64,000 nt of DNA. Origin: Chaunax sp. Z400. Lineage: Eukaryota > Chordata > Actinopteri > Lophiiformes > Chaunacidae. Positions 11,653 to 23,900 of the stretch are shown one piece after another (position 1 is the stretch's first letter; each line of letters starts with the position of its first letter). The notes beneath the pieces are model-generated. The model did no database searches. It saw only the letters and a list, made by a program, of their open reading frames with translations, and was not told where the DNA came from. The stretch is taken from NCBI GenBank assembly GCA_037577475.1, contig CM075183.1:14528971-14592970 (forward strand), read 5' to 3'. The translations under genes and the position numbers were made by a program.

Positions 11653-12052
11653 AGCCCCATTTCCACTGCATAGTACCAGCTTGACTCTACTCGACTGTAT
11701 TTGCCTTTTTCACATTTCCATCTGGTACCTGGTACTACTGTTTTAGTACCATCTCCGTTCCGGTTCCAAGTGAACTGAGCAGTAAATAAAAGGTCACGTG
11801 AAACATTACAGACCATTACATATACGGAGCATCCTGCACAGCACAAATCAATGGCCGCCACACTCAAAAAGCCAAGCTACTACTTTTTTTTTTTTTTTTT
11901 GCAGCCGCTATATTGAGGAGTTTGCAAGATGTTACTGTCTTCAACAGCTGATGACAGGATCACGAGAGGTGTGTGCCTGAGGAAAGAAAAGAAAAGTACC
12001 CGATACCAAGCCGAGTCGAGAAGAGTCAGTGCTTCGCAGTGGAAATGCGGCT
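11653..12052. mobile_element. 400-bp MITE with long terminal inverted repeats
   Basis: The left end agccccatttccactgc (11653-11669) matches the reverse complement of the right end (12036-12052) with one mismatch. Similarity continues inward through the TACTCGACTG/TTCTCGACTC stretches, giving imperfect terminal inverted repeats of about 50 bases. Directly outside both ends is TAT (11650-11652 and 12053-12055), a candidate 3-bp target duplication. The interior is rich in GGTACC/GTACC motifs and holds a poly-T run (11884-11901), with no transposase. The GTACC-rich, TTTCCACTGC-ended form resembles non-autonomous DNA transposons common in fish. A 3-bp duplication would suit PIF/Harbinger better than hAT, but superfamily is not settled. 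Confidence 0.7.
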
Positions 12053-13141
12053 TATTACAACCTTGTTGTTGTCGAAACCTTTGACTCTTCACTGCCCTCT
12101 TGTGGAGGTATTGATACAACATAAACGACACATGGAAGTACAGTATATGGGCACCGTTTTGAGATGGACGTAAATGAGTCTTTATCAAACAAGCGACTGG
12201 CTTGTAGTGATAATTAAAAAAAAAAAAAAAAATCAACATTCCGATGTGAACCGTTATAGGGTTAGAAACTACTCAGTAGCTGCTGTATGTATTGTAATTT
12301 TCAAAGTTTCATTTCCCCCTCCATTATATGAAGGGAGAGAGAGAAATGTCAGAGGCAGATATGTCAAAACCTCAGAGGATAAAACCAGAAGTACCAACCC
12401 TTTGAATAACGTCCGACCATAATTTGCCATATGATTGCTTCAGAATTTATGTATTAAGTAAATCACACTTTTTTTTTTTTTTTCTCCCCCTAACATATCA
12501 TATCGACTAAATCTGTCTCGGCCGAACTTAACTTGCAAGTGAAGCCTTCAGCTTTGCACTATCTGACTCACCTCTCCATCAGTGTCCCCTCCCTCTCCAC
12601 CTCCACCTCCCCATCCCTCACGTGTCAGAAATACATTCCATCCACTTCATTCCCCCACTTCATCCTTCACATGTTCTCAAATTTATTTCTCTCTATCTCT
12701 CTACCCTGGTCAGCCCACTTCCCTCCCCCCCATCTCGCCTATCTCTCTGCTGCTCTCCTTGCTCAGTGACAGTCTCATCACACTCTATCAATCAGGCTTG
12801 TGAGGCCAGGGCGCAGTGCAGCATCGAATCCTACAGTCCTAGTCTGGTCCCATCAGTGCCAGTCAGTCTCCCTCACTCTCTCAGTCACTTTAAAAAGGTT
12901 TAGCCTGCCAGATATAGTCTGCAGGTCAGGAGATGGGAGGGATTGAGCCGGAGTCGAGATTCAACGTAATGCTTGATTTGATATCGCCTGACATATTTTC
13001 AGGCACTCAAAATGTGCAACTCCTCATTTAGAGAAAGTTGCATATTTGGACACAAGATCCGCCTGAAATCTCAGCTGATAAATGCACAGAAAAGACAAGG
13101 GGTCAGATGATTTTTGTCTTCAGATCATCGACATCTCTTAC

Positions 13142-13185
13142 CTGCCGCAGGCCTCATCCTGTGGTTGACGTCTCAGGAAAGAGAA
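13142..13185 (-). CDS. Candidate 44-nt internal exon
   Basis: On the minus strand a long pyrimidine tract (ccttgttcctctctctgtttc) ends in atttatgcag. A 44-nt segment follows and ends GGCAG before GTAAGAGATG. Both borders are close to vertebrate consensus. One frame is open, reading FSFLRRQPQDEACG from phase 0 and ending in phase 2. The other two contain TGA. The length is not a multiple of three, so inclusion would shift frame. No host protein is recognised and no codon-bias test is possible at this length, so a chance pairing of splice-like sites remains likely. Confidence 0.22.
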
Positions 13186-14663
13186 CTGCATAAATGAGAA
13201 ACAGAGAGAGGAACAAGGTTGGGATGAATAGCTTAATCAAGCCGTCTGTGCAGACAGAGCATCTCTGTGCATTAGTTACAAACAACAAGGAACGCTTACT
13301 AGAAATAAAGCCCCAACAGCGTTCACTGTACAGTCTTTGAGACTTGCTTTTCAACCAAATTTCATTTGAAGGAACAGAAAATTGCATGTGCACTAGAGAA
13401 TGACTTAACCACAATTATCGATCGGCTTTGTGCATCATAATGAAAACAAGTGTAATTACATTTTCCTTTAAGTAGCACAACAAATTAGGCTCGTGAGTTA
13501 TTCTAGAAGCAACAGAGGGGTGAAAAAAGTCTTGCATTTAATGTGCAGCGAAGATTTTCTCAGGCTATTTCCTTGCTAAATGCATTAGCAGATGCTGCTG
13601 TGCCCATACAAGCCTGTGGACTAATATTCTTGTAAATGATTAGCTACTTATTTAACCAACGGGGAGAAATGCGCTTTGGGTGGTTACAACAAAAATGAGT
13701 TGGGGATAAACATTGGGTGAGCTTTAATTTGACTCATTATCTCTTAAAACATTATTGTGGGGCCTTATGGCAGTAAAATGAGGTGATTAGCAAGGATGAT
13801 TATGAATGTTGTGATTATAATAGCGTCTCTGCCCAAAACTTCACATTCATGTTAATATGGAGTCAGTTTTCTGTCTGAATGTGCTGATTTTTTTTTTTTT
13901 TTTTTTTTGTAAAAGCAGAAATCAAAGCAAACAAACCACCTCCATTTTTAGCTACATTAAAATGTCTTAGGCTCCTAAAATATAAATGATAGGGTAATAA
14001 CTACCCAGGTGAGGATATGCTTAGTTACTACCCCTACAACCTGACTTCATCAACAGCTGTTTTGCTAAGTTCCTTGTTATCTGGTTTCTCTCTCTATACA
14101 TATATTTCTCCCTGCTCATGCTAATGAATCCACAAATTAAATTGTAGAACAGAGGAATATTAGGCTGCCTGCTGTTTTTGATGTGGTAAGGAATACTCAA
14201 TTAGGCTGGATTTGGCCCCCGTAATTACCACAGTACATTATAGCTAAGATAAGTGTTCAATGGCAACCGATGCTTTGATGGACTCCATTCTGTCGCAAAG
14301 GCGACGGGTGAGCAAAGATGGAAATGCCAGAACAGAAGAGCGAAGGGTAAGAAAAGTGGAGGGAAATTTTTTTTTTTTTAAAAAGCACGGGAGAAAGTGA
14401 CAAGAAAGCTATCGCACGGGAGCCCCTGTCTGCAGCAGCCATATTTCATTACACAGCACCGAAGCTTAGGAGGCAATCAAGCATATTTAGCCATCCTCGT
14501 CTCGCCCCCCCTAAAGCAATTATTACTCCCCAGTTTTTTACTGTGCTTTGCCATGGGGAAAATGAACCGCAGTACTTATCAGCTCAATGCATGCACAAGT
14601 GACTGAGGTGGAGGACATGTATGTGTGAACAAGGGCATGCGCGGACGCTTTTGTTTACATTTC

Positions 14664-14704
14664 GGGGAGGCGGGAGGGAGGGAGGCGTCGGAGGGGAGGG
14701 AGGG
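14664..14704 (+). other. G-quadruplex-capable G-run cluster
   Basis: Four G-runs (14664-14667, 14672-14674, 14676-14678, 14680-14682) with 1-4-base loops meet the usual G4 pattern. Further G-runs at 14693-14704 follow. The surrounding sequence is locally CpG-richer than the window. Confidence 0.55.
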
Positions 14705-16023
14705 CGGTGGCGCGAGCTGACCACTAGTGAGCAATAGGTTATCTCTTTCGATCCCATTAGCGCGGCAACATCAGGACATTTAGGGGCAACAGGCGGAGCG
14801 AGGCGAGATACAGAGATAACCATAAACATGTCACCAAAAATGCATTGTTATTTGCATTCATATTGGAAAGAGGCAAAATAATGTGGGGTCAAACAGGGAA
14901 GGTGAGGGTTTATGACCTGTGCATAGCTCTGCTGTCAGCAGCTCTGATCTATCGGACCAGCCAGCCTTGTCTGGCTTTACGCCTGATTATATTATCATGG
15001 CTGGCGATCAATGCGAATGAATGATCTTTCATCCGCAAAGGGGAGTAGAATGACAAAAGCCGAACGCAAACAGTGCATTCTGTAGTAATACTGTGAATGG
15101 TAATGCATTCCCCATCTTGAAGTCTGCTAGTTAAGTGATACAATCCGTGCCAGTGCAGAAACAAAGCACTATCGAGATACTCGGCTGTGTCTCGCTCTTT
15201 GATGCAGCCTGTGTGCTTGTTTGAAATATTATCCGGCAGTAATAGAGTGAAGCGGCAGAGCTGTGAAATAAACATACTTCACTATTCTGTGGGTTTTGAG
15301 CAGCTAATGTGCACTCATTTGGGTGGCACACCCGCCAACTGCAGCATTAGTCCCCATCTGGGGACTTGTGTTTTGGTGAAAGTGCTTCTCCATTTGTGAG
15401 TCTCTTCAGTTCTGGGCATCCTCCCCAAGCCCATAACTCAACGTCTCTCTATCACTCCCATGCGACTGGCTGTCATAATCATCAGCATTATGCTGCCTCA
15501 ATTGGCCTGATTTACAAGTCTGGACATGGCACCGGCTCTGCACCAAAGGATAATATGGGGCTGTTTGCTATCACTGGGCCTATTTTTTTCTCCCTACTGC
15601 ACTTAATGGGGAGACGCTGACATTCAAAACAGAAAAGCTGCCTTTCAGATCAATCATTTGTTTACAAGACTGATAATAAAAAAAAAAAACCTTATAAAAG
15701 GTTTCAGGTCTTTGCTAAAGAAAAGTAAGCTTTATTTTTCCAGTCAAGTACGGATACGAACACTGTATAAGTTGTGATGAAGTGTAGCTTTAGATTTAAA
15801 CTTTTTTTTTCTTCTTTTTAAATGGTTTGAATTTTAGGGGGGAGATGTGGAGGCTCTTTTATTTTGTCCCTCCATTAAAAAAAACAACAACAAAAAATCC
15901 TGTGTCTGTCTGTCCATTATAATCAACAAGTAAATACATTGGTCAGGAGAAACAAAGGCTCTTTATGGAAGTACATCACTTCCATCTTTGCCCACTTTTT
16001 GCTTTTCAAATAGAAAGTACCCT

Positions 16024-16048
16024 CATTAGCTTATGTGCAATGCTAATG
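16024..16048. promoter_or_regulatory. Inverted pair of CATTAGC motifs
   Basis: CATTAGC at 16024-16030 is mirrored by GCTAATG at 16042-16048, spaced by 11 bases. ATTAGC/TAAT cores are typical homeodomain or LIM-homeodomain half-sites, and such pairs occur in developmental enhancers. Function is inferred from motif only. Confidence 0.2.
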
Positions 16049-16256
16049 ATCCCTCATGTGCTGTAATCATACAGTCTCCCATTGCTTCAGATACTGAATG
16101 ATAGTGTCATGATTTGTTTTATATGTCTTTACATTCTGATCACCTCCAGGCTGCACCTGGCCCTTTCCTTAACCCTCCATAATATTATATTAGCCCATAT
16201 TCATCCACATATTGCGCCTGCTAAGTGATAGGCCACATAAATCTTTTTTTTTTCTA

Positions 16257-16257
16257 T

Positions 16258-16290
<33 letters not shown>

Positions 16291-16292
16291 CA
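16257..16292. repeat. (CA)n microsatellite
   Basis: About 18 CA units with one CG interruption, preceded by a poly-T run. Confidence 0.9.
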
Positions 16293-17276
16293 ATAATAGT
16301 TATATGCAGCTTCCAAACCACCTGCTGATAGCTGCCATTTCTTATCACCCCAGCTGAATATAGCACCAGCGGTATGAAGACACTTTTGCCTGCCGTCTAA
16401 ATGGAGGAGACGGCGAGAGGGGGAAGCATTTTTGTTTGAATTACTTAAGCTGCCTGCAAAGCTCTTTGCAAAGCTGCATGGTTAGGAAAATGGACTAAAA
16501 CGAAAAGAAAACCTTGTACAGTTGGAAAAAACAGTCAGGAGAATCTCATTTATATTACGGAGGGACTTATCTCACCGTGTTGTGTGCAGGTGCTGGGATT
16601 TAGGGGGTTCATATTTATTTTATATTGCGTGTTCAATAATCTTGTGCACAAAAAAGTATGGCAGTGTTCTTACAACATCAGGAGAGGTAATAATATCTCT
16701 AAAGCAACATGACATCACGTCGTCACACAGCGTATGAACAGAATCTGTCCCACCTAATTTCCTTTACTTTATATTTCTCCCTGTCGAGGAATGGCGAGTG
16801 TAATTCTGCCATCTGCACCATTAATTGCAAACGCCTAATACACAAGCTAATCAAACATGTTTATTTTTCCTCTTGCGGAGTTGCGGGCTTTAACACTTCT
16901 GAGGAAATGCGTATACGGCCGTAGTTAATGAACTGAGCTGAAATGAGCTCTCATAACTGTGAAGTGAAATAGCTGGAAACACGGGGCACATTTCCTCCAT
17001 CTCTTTTTGCTCATGAGGTTCCAGCAAGGAGAGAATTAGATTTTCCCTCCAAATGGCGCCAAGCATAGGTGTTAGGAAAGTAGGGGAGTGCCCATCGGGG
17101 GGACGGTGTGATGTCGAGAGACCATTTGATAGACAACAACGCAGCAGGGGAAAGAGGAGAGGAAGTGGAATTCAAGACTATACAGCGCCAAGAGACACTT
17201 TTCTCTTTCACTCTCTTTCTCCCAACTGCTCCCAGTGCCAGAGACACGGGCCGCTGCACAGACAGATGGCAAGGAG

Positions 17277-17367
17277 GTGTGTGTGTGTGTTTGTGTGATG
17301 CAGGGTATGTGAGTGAGTGAGTGTGTGTGAGTGTGTGTGTGTGTGTGTGTGGTGGATGGTGGATGGT
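17277..17367. repeat. (GT)n / (GAGT)n compound repeat
   Basis: GT-rich simple repeat with interspersed GAGT units, ending in a GGTGGAT duplication. Thr/His-rich minus-strand frames across it are artefacts. Confidence 0.85.
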
Positions 17368-20300
17368 GACGCCATGCGGCTTTGTACAATTGTAAGAGGT
17401 GGAGTGTGAGGGATGTAAGAGGAGAAAATGAAGGAGGGTAGGCTGCAGAGGCTTGTGTGCGAGACTTTATCATTTAGACATGAATCCATGTGTTCTTTTT
17501 ATTGAACTCCACATCCGAGTAGCTCGACCATGCTTCGTCACAGCAGCAATAAAAGTTCATTTGACCTGTCAGTTTGAGCTCAAGCTGAGCAGCAGGGTAG
17601 ACGGTGGAAGTCAGGGACCTCTCATGATGACAAGAGGCAAGCCTACTCCACGAGGAAGCAGGTGGAAAGATTCTATATTGACAGACTGCCATCTACTGGA
17701 GTTTAACATCATTTCTGTACATATCATTTTAGCATCATGCAGATGCTGCAGAGGGTTGAATGCATTTCCCTTCGGCGATTGCGATTCATTGTAAATACGC
17801 CATCTTTACGCACGTGTTTAAAGCTTCACTGCCAGGAAGAAATGATATCAACAGTGAATTTATTCGCCATGCTTCTCCTTTCTTAGAGTATTGTTCACGA
17901 GACAGGTTTGGTCTCTTTGATGGAGACCTTCACAGTTAAAATGAGTATCTAAAATTCGACACATGTCTAAGAAATTTGCATGAAAACAGGAAAAAAAAGA
18001 CACTCTAATTCAATTTAAAAGGCTGAATTTGCAGATAAACACAAACAAACACATGTTTATTCTTAGATGACATCAATAAAGACAAATTAGTGCAACCTGT
18101 TCAATTAATTTAGAATATAAAAAAAATAAACCAGGAGGCATTGATAAATACCCCCAGTATTTATTTACAGTTTGCATGTGCATCGATGTGGCTGTAGCAA
18201 ATCAGAATGAAGGGAAGCTAATATATTCAGTGGGAAGGAATACCCCCTCAGATGGAGCCTTTTAGCTGAGCCTTGCGGGGCAAATGGTGATGCACAGCAC
18301 CATCTTGTGGTTAAATCACACTGGTTAAAGGTTGGCATCGCCTCCATTTGACTGAAAAATAGTCAGATGTAAACTTAAAGTTCATCTAAAGCCAGACTTT
18401 TCAATAATTTGATGCTAAACTATACGTCAATTAACATTTTTCTTTCATTTCTATTCAGGGACTGCAATTGGAATAAGTATGCCTTTTAATTGCATTAATT
18501 ATAACACTTACTTTTGCCATGTGGATATTTATAAATATTTGCACTATGATATGGAAGGAGGAACAATGTAATTAACTGTACCTGTAATCAATCAATGCTA
18601 TTTTTGGCTTCAGTTGTGCTCATTTTCCTGTAAGCCTGCGTGCTGCTTGCATTTTGTGCGCTCTAGAGTGAGATCCACCAGAACCATTAACTGCCACACA
18701 ACTAACTAATGAGCAGCCAGTGTGCAGGTATGTGCAGCAGACTTAAAGACCTCATCCAGAAGGCCTTGAGATCAATCTGTGCTTTTCATTAAGCGCACAC
18801 AGTGGCCTGGCTCTGCTGCAAAATTACTCCTCCCTTACAGTCGAAATGTTTATTCCCTCAGCTTGTTTCATCATAATCACCATAGCAATGTAATGTTAGA
18901 AATATCTGCTCTTTTTCATGACAAATTAGGTTATAAAATGTTTAGCTCTGAACAAACCCTGCTGATTTACAGAGCACACAGCCTGCTTATATTGTATTTA
19001 AGTAAATAATTTGGAGGTTCAAAATATGCACTAATCATTTTCATATTTTCATATCCACTGTTTTTTTTTTTTTTTTTAGTATATTCCTGATCTCTTCTGG
19101 TTGTGGCTTCAATCTCCTCGTCTGTTTGTAGCTTAGCAGAGATTCACCCTGGGAAACTTCGAGCTGCTATCTGACATGAAACAGATTTGATCCATTTTCC
19201 AGAGCATATCTGTCTTTTTCCAGGCAAGTGGTTTTCAAAAGAAATATGTCAGCAGTTCTGGGATTAGGATTTTTTTTTCTCTCTCTCCTTTTGGCTAATC
19301 GCTAAAAGACACAACCTGCCCGACGCTTCCTCGGCTCGACAATGCAGTGCGCCGCAAAAAGTCCTTTTCCATTTAGATGCTTATTTTGATCATTTTTATT
19401 CTCATTGTATTGGTAAAATCAGATTCATCAACCATTAACTTCATGCTCGGCTGAGTTACATGACTGACTTGAGCGAATGGAGAGTGATTTTGCATAAAAA
19501 AAGCAGGAGATGGACTAATTTAACAGCTTGTTTGACTAATATTGAGTGAATTGAGAATTTTGTGCACAAGGAGTTGGCATGGCTAGCTCTTTTGGGGGAT
19601 ACAGCTTCTCCCAAAGCATCATGGAGATTAATAATTTCCCTCTGACTCCAGTGCTCATGGAGAATATGTAAAAAATAGACGTATAATATCAAGCATAGTG
19701 CTTTCTAGTGATGATGCACATGTTTGGAGGGCTCCTGATTCATGTCTCAAAGGCTGTATGTGTGTGTGTGCATATGTCTGTGTGTGTTTTAGCTAACTGG
19801 CTGTTGCTGAGTGCACTCAAGTGTAAGCACCCAACATGTGGGATGAGTGTGATGGATTCCTGGTATCGTTGGTAGTTATTTGTGGCGTGCCCATAACCAC
19901 AATTCCCCAGCCACAGCTTATTGCAAGGTGAAGCTGAGCGAGATATACTCTGAGGCTGCCATAAAGCCACTGGACTTTGTAATAATTCATCGGCCAAAAA
20001 GCCTTCCATGTACTCACCGTGCAATATTTATACCCGCTGAATGTATTTTCTCAGCTACATTGTCACACAGGCCCAGGGCAAGGATTTTCTCTTTTCTGAG
20101 AACAGGCTTTAGTGTTTCAGACCTAAGTTAAATCTTGGAAACAGCACAAATTTGTCCCATGATCACATTCTGTCTGCTTAGAATGATATATGTGGCTACA
20201 GTGCTAATGCTTGTTTTTAAACTCTGTGTGTTTAGTAATGTTTTAATGCCTTTTCATTGTATATTTTGGCCTCTCTGATAGAGGCTCAACATGAAATTTA

Positions 20301-20644
20301 AGTGTGTTAAGGTATGGAGGAAAGATGATGGAGATGAAATTTAAAAAGAAGTGTTTTTTTTTTTATTTATTCAACACTTATGTTTGCTCATGGTGGTACT
20401 CAGGAGTACAAGCCATGTAATGATGTGTTAATCTAAAAATGGTACTATGATACGAATAGAACATTTCAGGTAATTATAAAGCAAATTATTAATTTGTGAT
20501 AAAAGCTGAAGTTGGATTCAGTCTTTAATTCTGCTTTATGAATTTATAGTAAGTGTTAAAATGGAGAGAGTTTATATTAAATGTGCTGTAAAGCTCAATG
20601 ACAACACCAACTATGCTGACACACAACTTTGACTTTCTTGTCAT
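17368..20644. other. No recognisable gene
   Basis: AT-rich DNA with poly-T tracts (19060-19078, 20357-20364) and several TAAT-rich stretches. A splice-like pair brackets 18667-18727 (ctctag acceptor, TGCAG before GTATGT), but every frame inside carries a stop. Frames up to 113 codons have no recognisable domain. Confidence 0.4.
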
Positions 20645-20919
20645 CAGTTTTTGGGTACTCCTGCCACCTCACATGCATGCTGAATCACTTCTGTGATGAA
20701 GTGTGACAGCCTAGTCTTAGACAGCGGTCTACCCAGACATTCCTGCTTAAACACACAAAAGAGTTGGTCAGTAACTCTGTGGGCCTGTGTGGCCTGGATG
20801 TATGGTTCGAGCTCCCTGACAGGGCAGAGTGGGGACTGTCTCTGCCACTGGTCTGCCTCTGCTTGACCTCTGGTTTCCACAAACATGGTTGTCACCAGGA
20901 ATCTACACTGAGGGCGCAT
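20645..20919 (-). mobile_element. DIRS-type tyrosine recombinase fragment
   Basis: The minus-strand frame contains LCPVRELEPYIQATQ, TDQLFCVF, GRPLSKTRLSHFI and EVIQHAC in that order. This order and spacing match the mid-part of the tyrosine recombinase/integrase of DIRS-like retrotransposons in fish: CPVRALRxY, then DQLFV, G-R-x-x-SKQRLSHWI and a helix. The C-terminal segment bearing the catalytic HxxR and Tyr is absent, since a stop and unrelated sequence follow at 20644. A stop also precedes the fragment. It is a truncated, non-functional relic. A related YR element cannot be excluded by eye, and no split direct repeats or RT/RNase H partner are seen nearby. Confidence 0.6.
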
Positions 20920-23900
20920 TAGCTTGATTCAGCAGTATACTTCCAATGTGCTCTCTGCCTTGCTTGGAACCCACAATTGAGACCAACAACAGCATCCTGA
21001 GGAGGACAAGACACCAACTCTCCTTCTGCATGTGGCAACGGATATAAGACTGTGTCTCGTAGATTGTTAATTCTTGTTATAATCTGTCTTTCTTAATCTT
21101 TTGCTCTTCCAGCAACTACGTCCTGACTGCTCAGTGTGGAGATCTGAAAACCGGAGTGATAACGCACACAGTTAGGCCTACCCTCCTCCATTAAAATTCA
21201 TTCTACATTTTTATTATTAATTGTTGTGCGTTCATGGGAAAGTACAATAAATTGAAATAATCATTAAAGTTAAATACAGGCTTGCCATAAAATCAAGTCT
21301 GCATCTCAATACAAAAACTTAGACCTGGTTTTAAAAAATGCTCTACAAAGCCGATCTGTGGTTTTTCAATAAAAAAATACTGTTTCAATTTATTCTGAAA
21401 GCTGCTTTTCTCATATTAACAGCTTTAAGTGAAGGAGAAAAAAATACGCTGTTGCTTATTTTGTAATGAAGCTCATTATGTAGTAAAGCATTACTAAATA
21501 AGTGATGACAAATTAAGTCATAATATGGAAAACAGCCGCCCTATGAACTGTGAGGTTTGTTGAACTTCCACTTACCAAGAAATGAGGCTTCTCTTTCGGG
21601 TTCATGCAGGTGCCGACATGCTGCCCGATGCTATCTTGTTACCTCGCTGACACACCAGTGAATGTAATGCCCCCTTTGCCCCACCTAGATGAGAGAAAGT
21701 CAGTGGGATTAGGTTTACATCTCAAAATGAACAGAGAGTATGACACAAAGCTTGATTTATTAAAAAAACATACATAAGTTAAAAATACGAAATGGGTAGA
21801 GTGAACTACATCTGAGCTTCAGCAGTACCAAAGTCATATAACATCAACACACTGCTTGCCTGAGAGGCTTTTTGATCAGAGGATGAACTGTTTTTCTAAT
21901 ATTATCATGTTTTTCATGGACTATTTCCTACAATGCTTTTATTTTATTTGTGGTGTTGTTGCTGGAAACAGTCAAAAGGATGCTTATGGGAGAAAACAAA
22001 CATGTCAGATTTGATTTGCTCATTTTGCCTCTTCTCATTGTGTTGCATTGCGACCCTCAAGCAACTGCCGTGCGTTTGTTTTTGTCACTCTTTTGATATT
22101 TCACACAATGTGACAAAAAGACCCAAGAGTGCGACTTTAAGAAGACCAAATCTGTAAATCAGAAAACTCTGCACACTTTAGCTTCACTCCACCTTATGTA
22201 TTACTGTCACGGAACAAATTGCTGGTGACTGTAGTTCCAAAGATGCCTACTTTAATGATAGAAAATCACCATCTGAACATGGGAACTCATTTTTTAACTT
22301 GTGCAGATGCTTGTTTGCAATACAAATGAAGTGAAATATTAGAAGGGCTTAAAATCTCTAGACACCATCCAAGGTGAATCTAAAATACTCCACTCCTTAT
22401 ACCCACCCACTTAGCAGTACTAGAAAAATATCTGAAGATGGCTGCATTTGCATAGAATTAACCTCTTAAAAGACATTTTAAAAATAGGCCTGAATCTGAC
22501 ATTCCTTTGGATTATCTATCTTATGTGCATTTGCATAACATTTGCTTCCTGCACAGGTGATAAAGCCGTATTAAGCTTGGATTACAGTATTTGATTTTGT
22601 TTGTGCATGCATCTGCCTGTGAGTAGATTTATGTACGTATAGTGAAAACAACTATGTACCTAATATGTACACGTTTGTTTTAGCTGTTTTTGCATGCCTT
22701 CATGTTATACCTCACTGCCATGTTACTCGTGTGGCCTTGTGAAAGTACAAATCGAGCAGAATAATACATCATTGCGGGGAGGATGCGCACCCTATACACA
22801 CAAGATTTGTTTGCCCTGAACAAAGCATCTAAGAAAAGAAAAATGGAAGCATAATTATATTGGTTACACTGAGCCTTCAAGACAGGATGAACCAGTGGTC
22901 AGTTAGGACATACCAGACAAACTTAGGGCCTACTTCTATTCCCAAAATACACTATTTTTTACACAATATAAATCTATCTCAACATTAAAGTTATTCCACC
23001 CAACAGTAATGCTTTACGGTTTGCAGCACTCTATCTTTTTCCTAATTATAAATGGTCTCTGCTGTAAAAAGACATCATTTGTCATTGTTAATAGGGCACT
23101 TCTCACTTCTTGTAAGCAGTTTTTTGGAAGTAGACTTTGGAAAGTTTTTTTGGGCTGCTGGTATTCTAAACCAGGTCACCTGCAGCTGCTGCAAATTCTG
23201 CTTTCTATAGCACAGCTCCATCTGACAGGTGTGGGGCACCTGCGTAACCACAGCGTTCTTGGTAGAATGTGTTACGATTTGATTTAACAAGCTTTTTTAA
23301 GGCCTTCTCTCTGAAAAAATGAAATGCAGATTCAATTTAAGTTTAACGCCTTAATGGTTCTTGAACAGGACATTCAAATGGCTTTCAACAGACTGTGCCA
23401 TGCTGACAATTTCGCCGCCGTCACACAGCATTCACAATGCACCAGGTGCAGAATTAGTCCGAACTCACTTGTCTGTGCTTTAACTGTTTTTGTCTTGCCT
23501 TTTTCACTCAGGCTGCATTTGTCGCCGTCATCTTCAATTTAAGTCAGTTTTCCACCTGAGCCTCCAACCAATTTTTGCAAATTTCCACAGTAATTGCCAC
23601 AAGGGACAGAGGGCATCACGCATGTCAAATCCTCTGTGCGAAAAACATTATTGCCTCCAAGTATTTACACACACCCATTTATCACACTTAGGTGTATTTT
23701 TTAGGCTGCCAGTCAGTAAAAGAAATAAAAGCGAGGGCCATGCCTCGATAACAAATCACTGGTTCGGAACAGCCCTGCCATAATATCACCTAATAACAGT
23801 ATACGGCAACATTTTCTTTGCAGGTGGATTTGATAAGTTCATTGTGAATCCTATGGACATATAGAGGAAGGGTTTATGCTGGCCTCTGCCCGGAAACAAG

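Larger units (their letters stand above)
12057..16255. other. Mostly noncoding; polypyrimidine and enhancer-like patches
   Basis: Contents: A and T homopolymers (12217, 12470, 13888, 14361), a C/T-rich stretch (12560-12740), a GC- and CpG-richer patch with G-runs (14640-14790), and AT-rich sequence with TAATTA/ATTAG motifs near 13600-14250. The only exon-like signal is at 13142-13185 (listed separately). I see no repeat family I can name. Confidence 0.4.

Noticed and set aside
17072..17473. 133-codon minus-strand frame
   Set aside because: It is driven by the GT/GAGT repeat at 17277-17367, and the rest shows no domain.
18667..18727. 61-nt exon-like segment on the plus strand
   Set aside because: Splice-like borders are moderate and stops occur in all frames. 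Chance pairs of this quality are expected in 64 kb.
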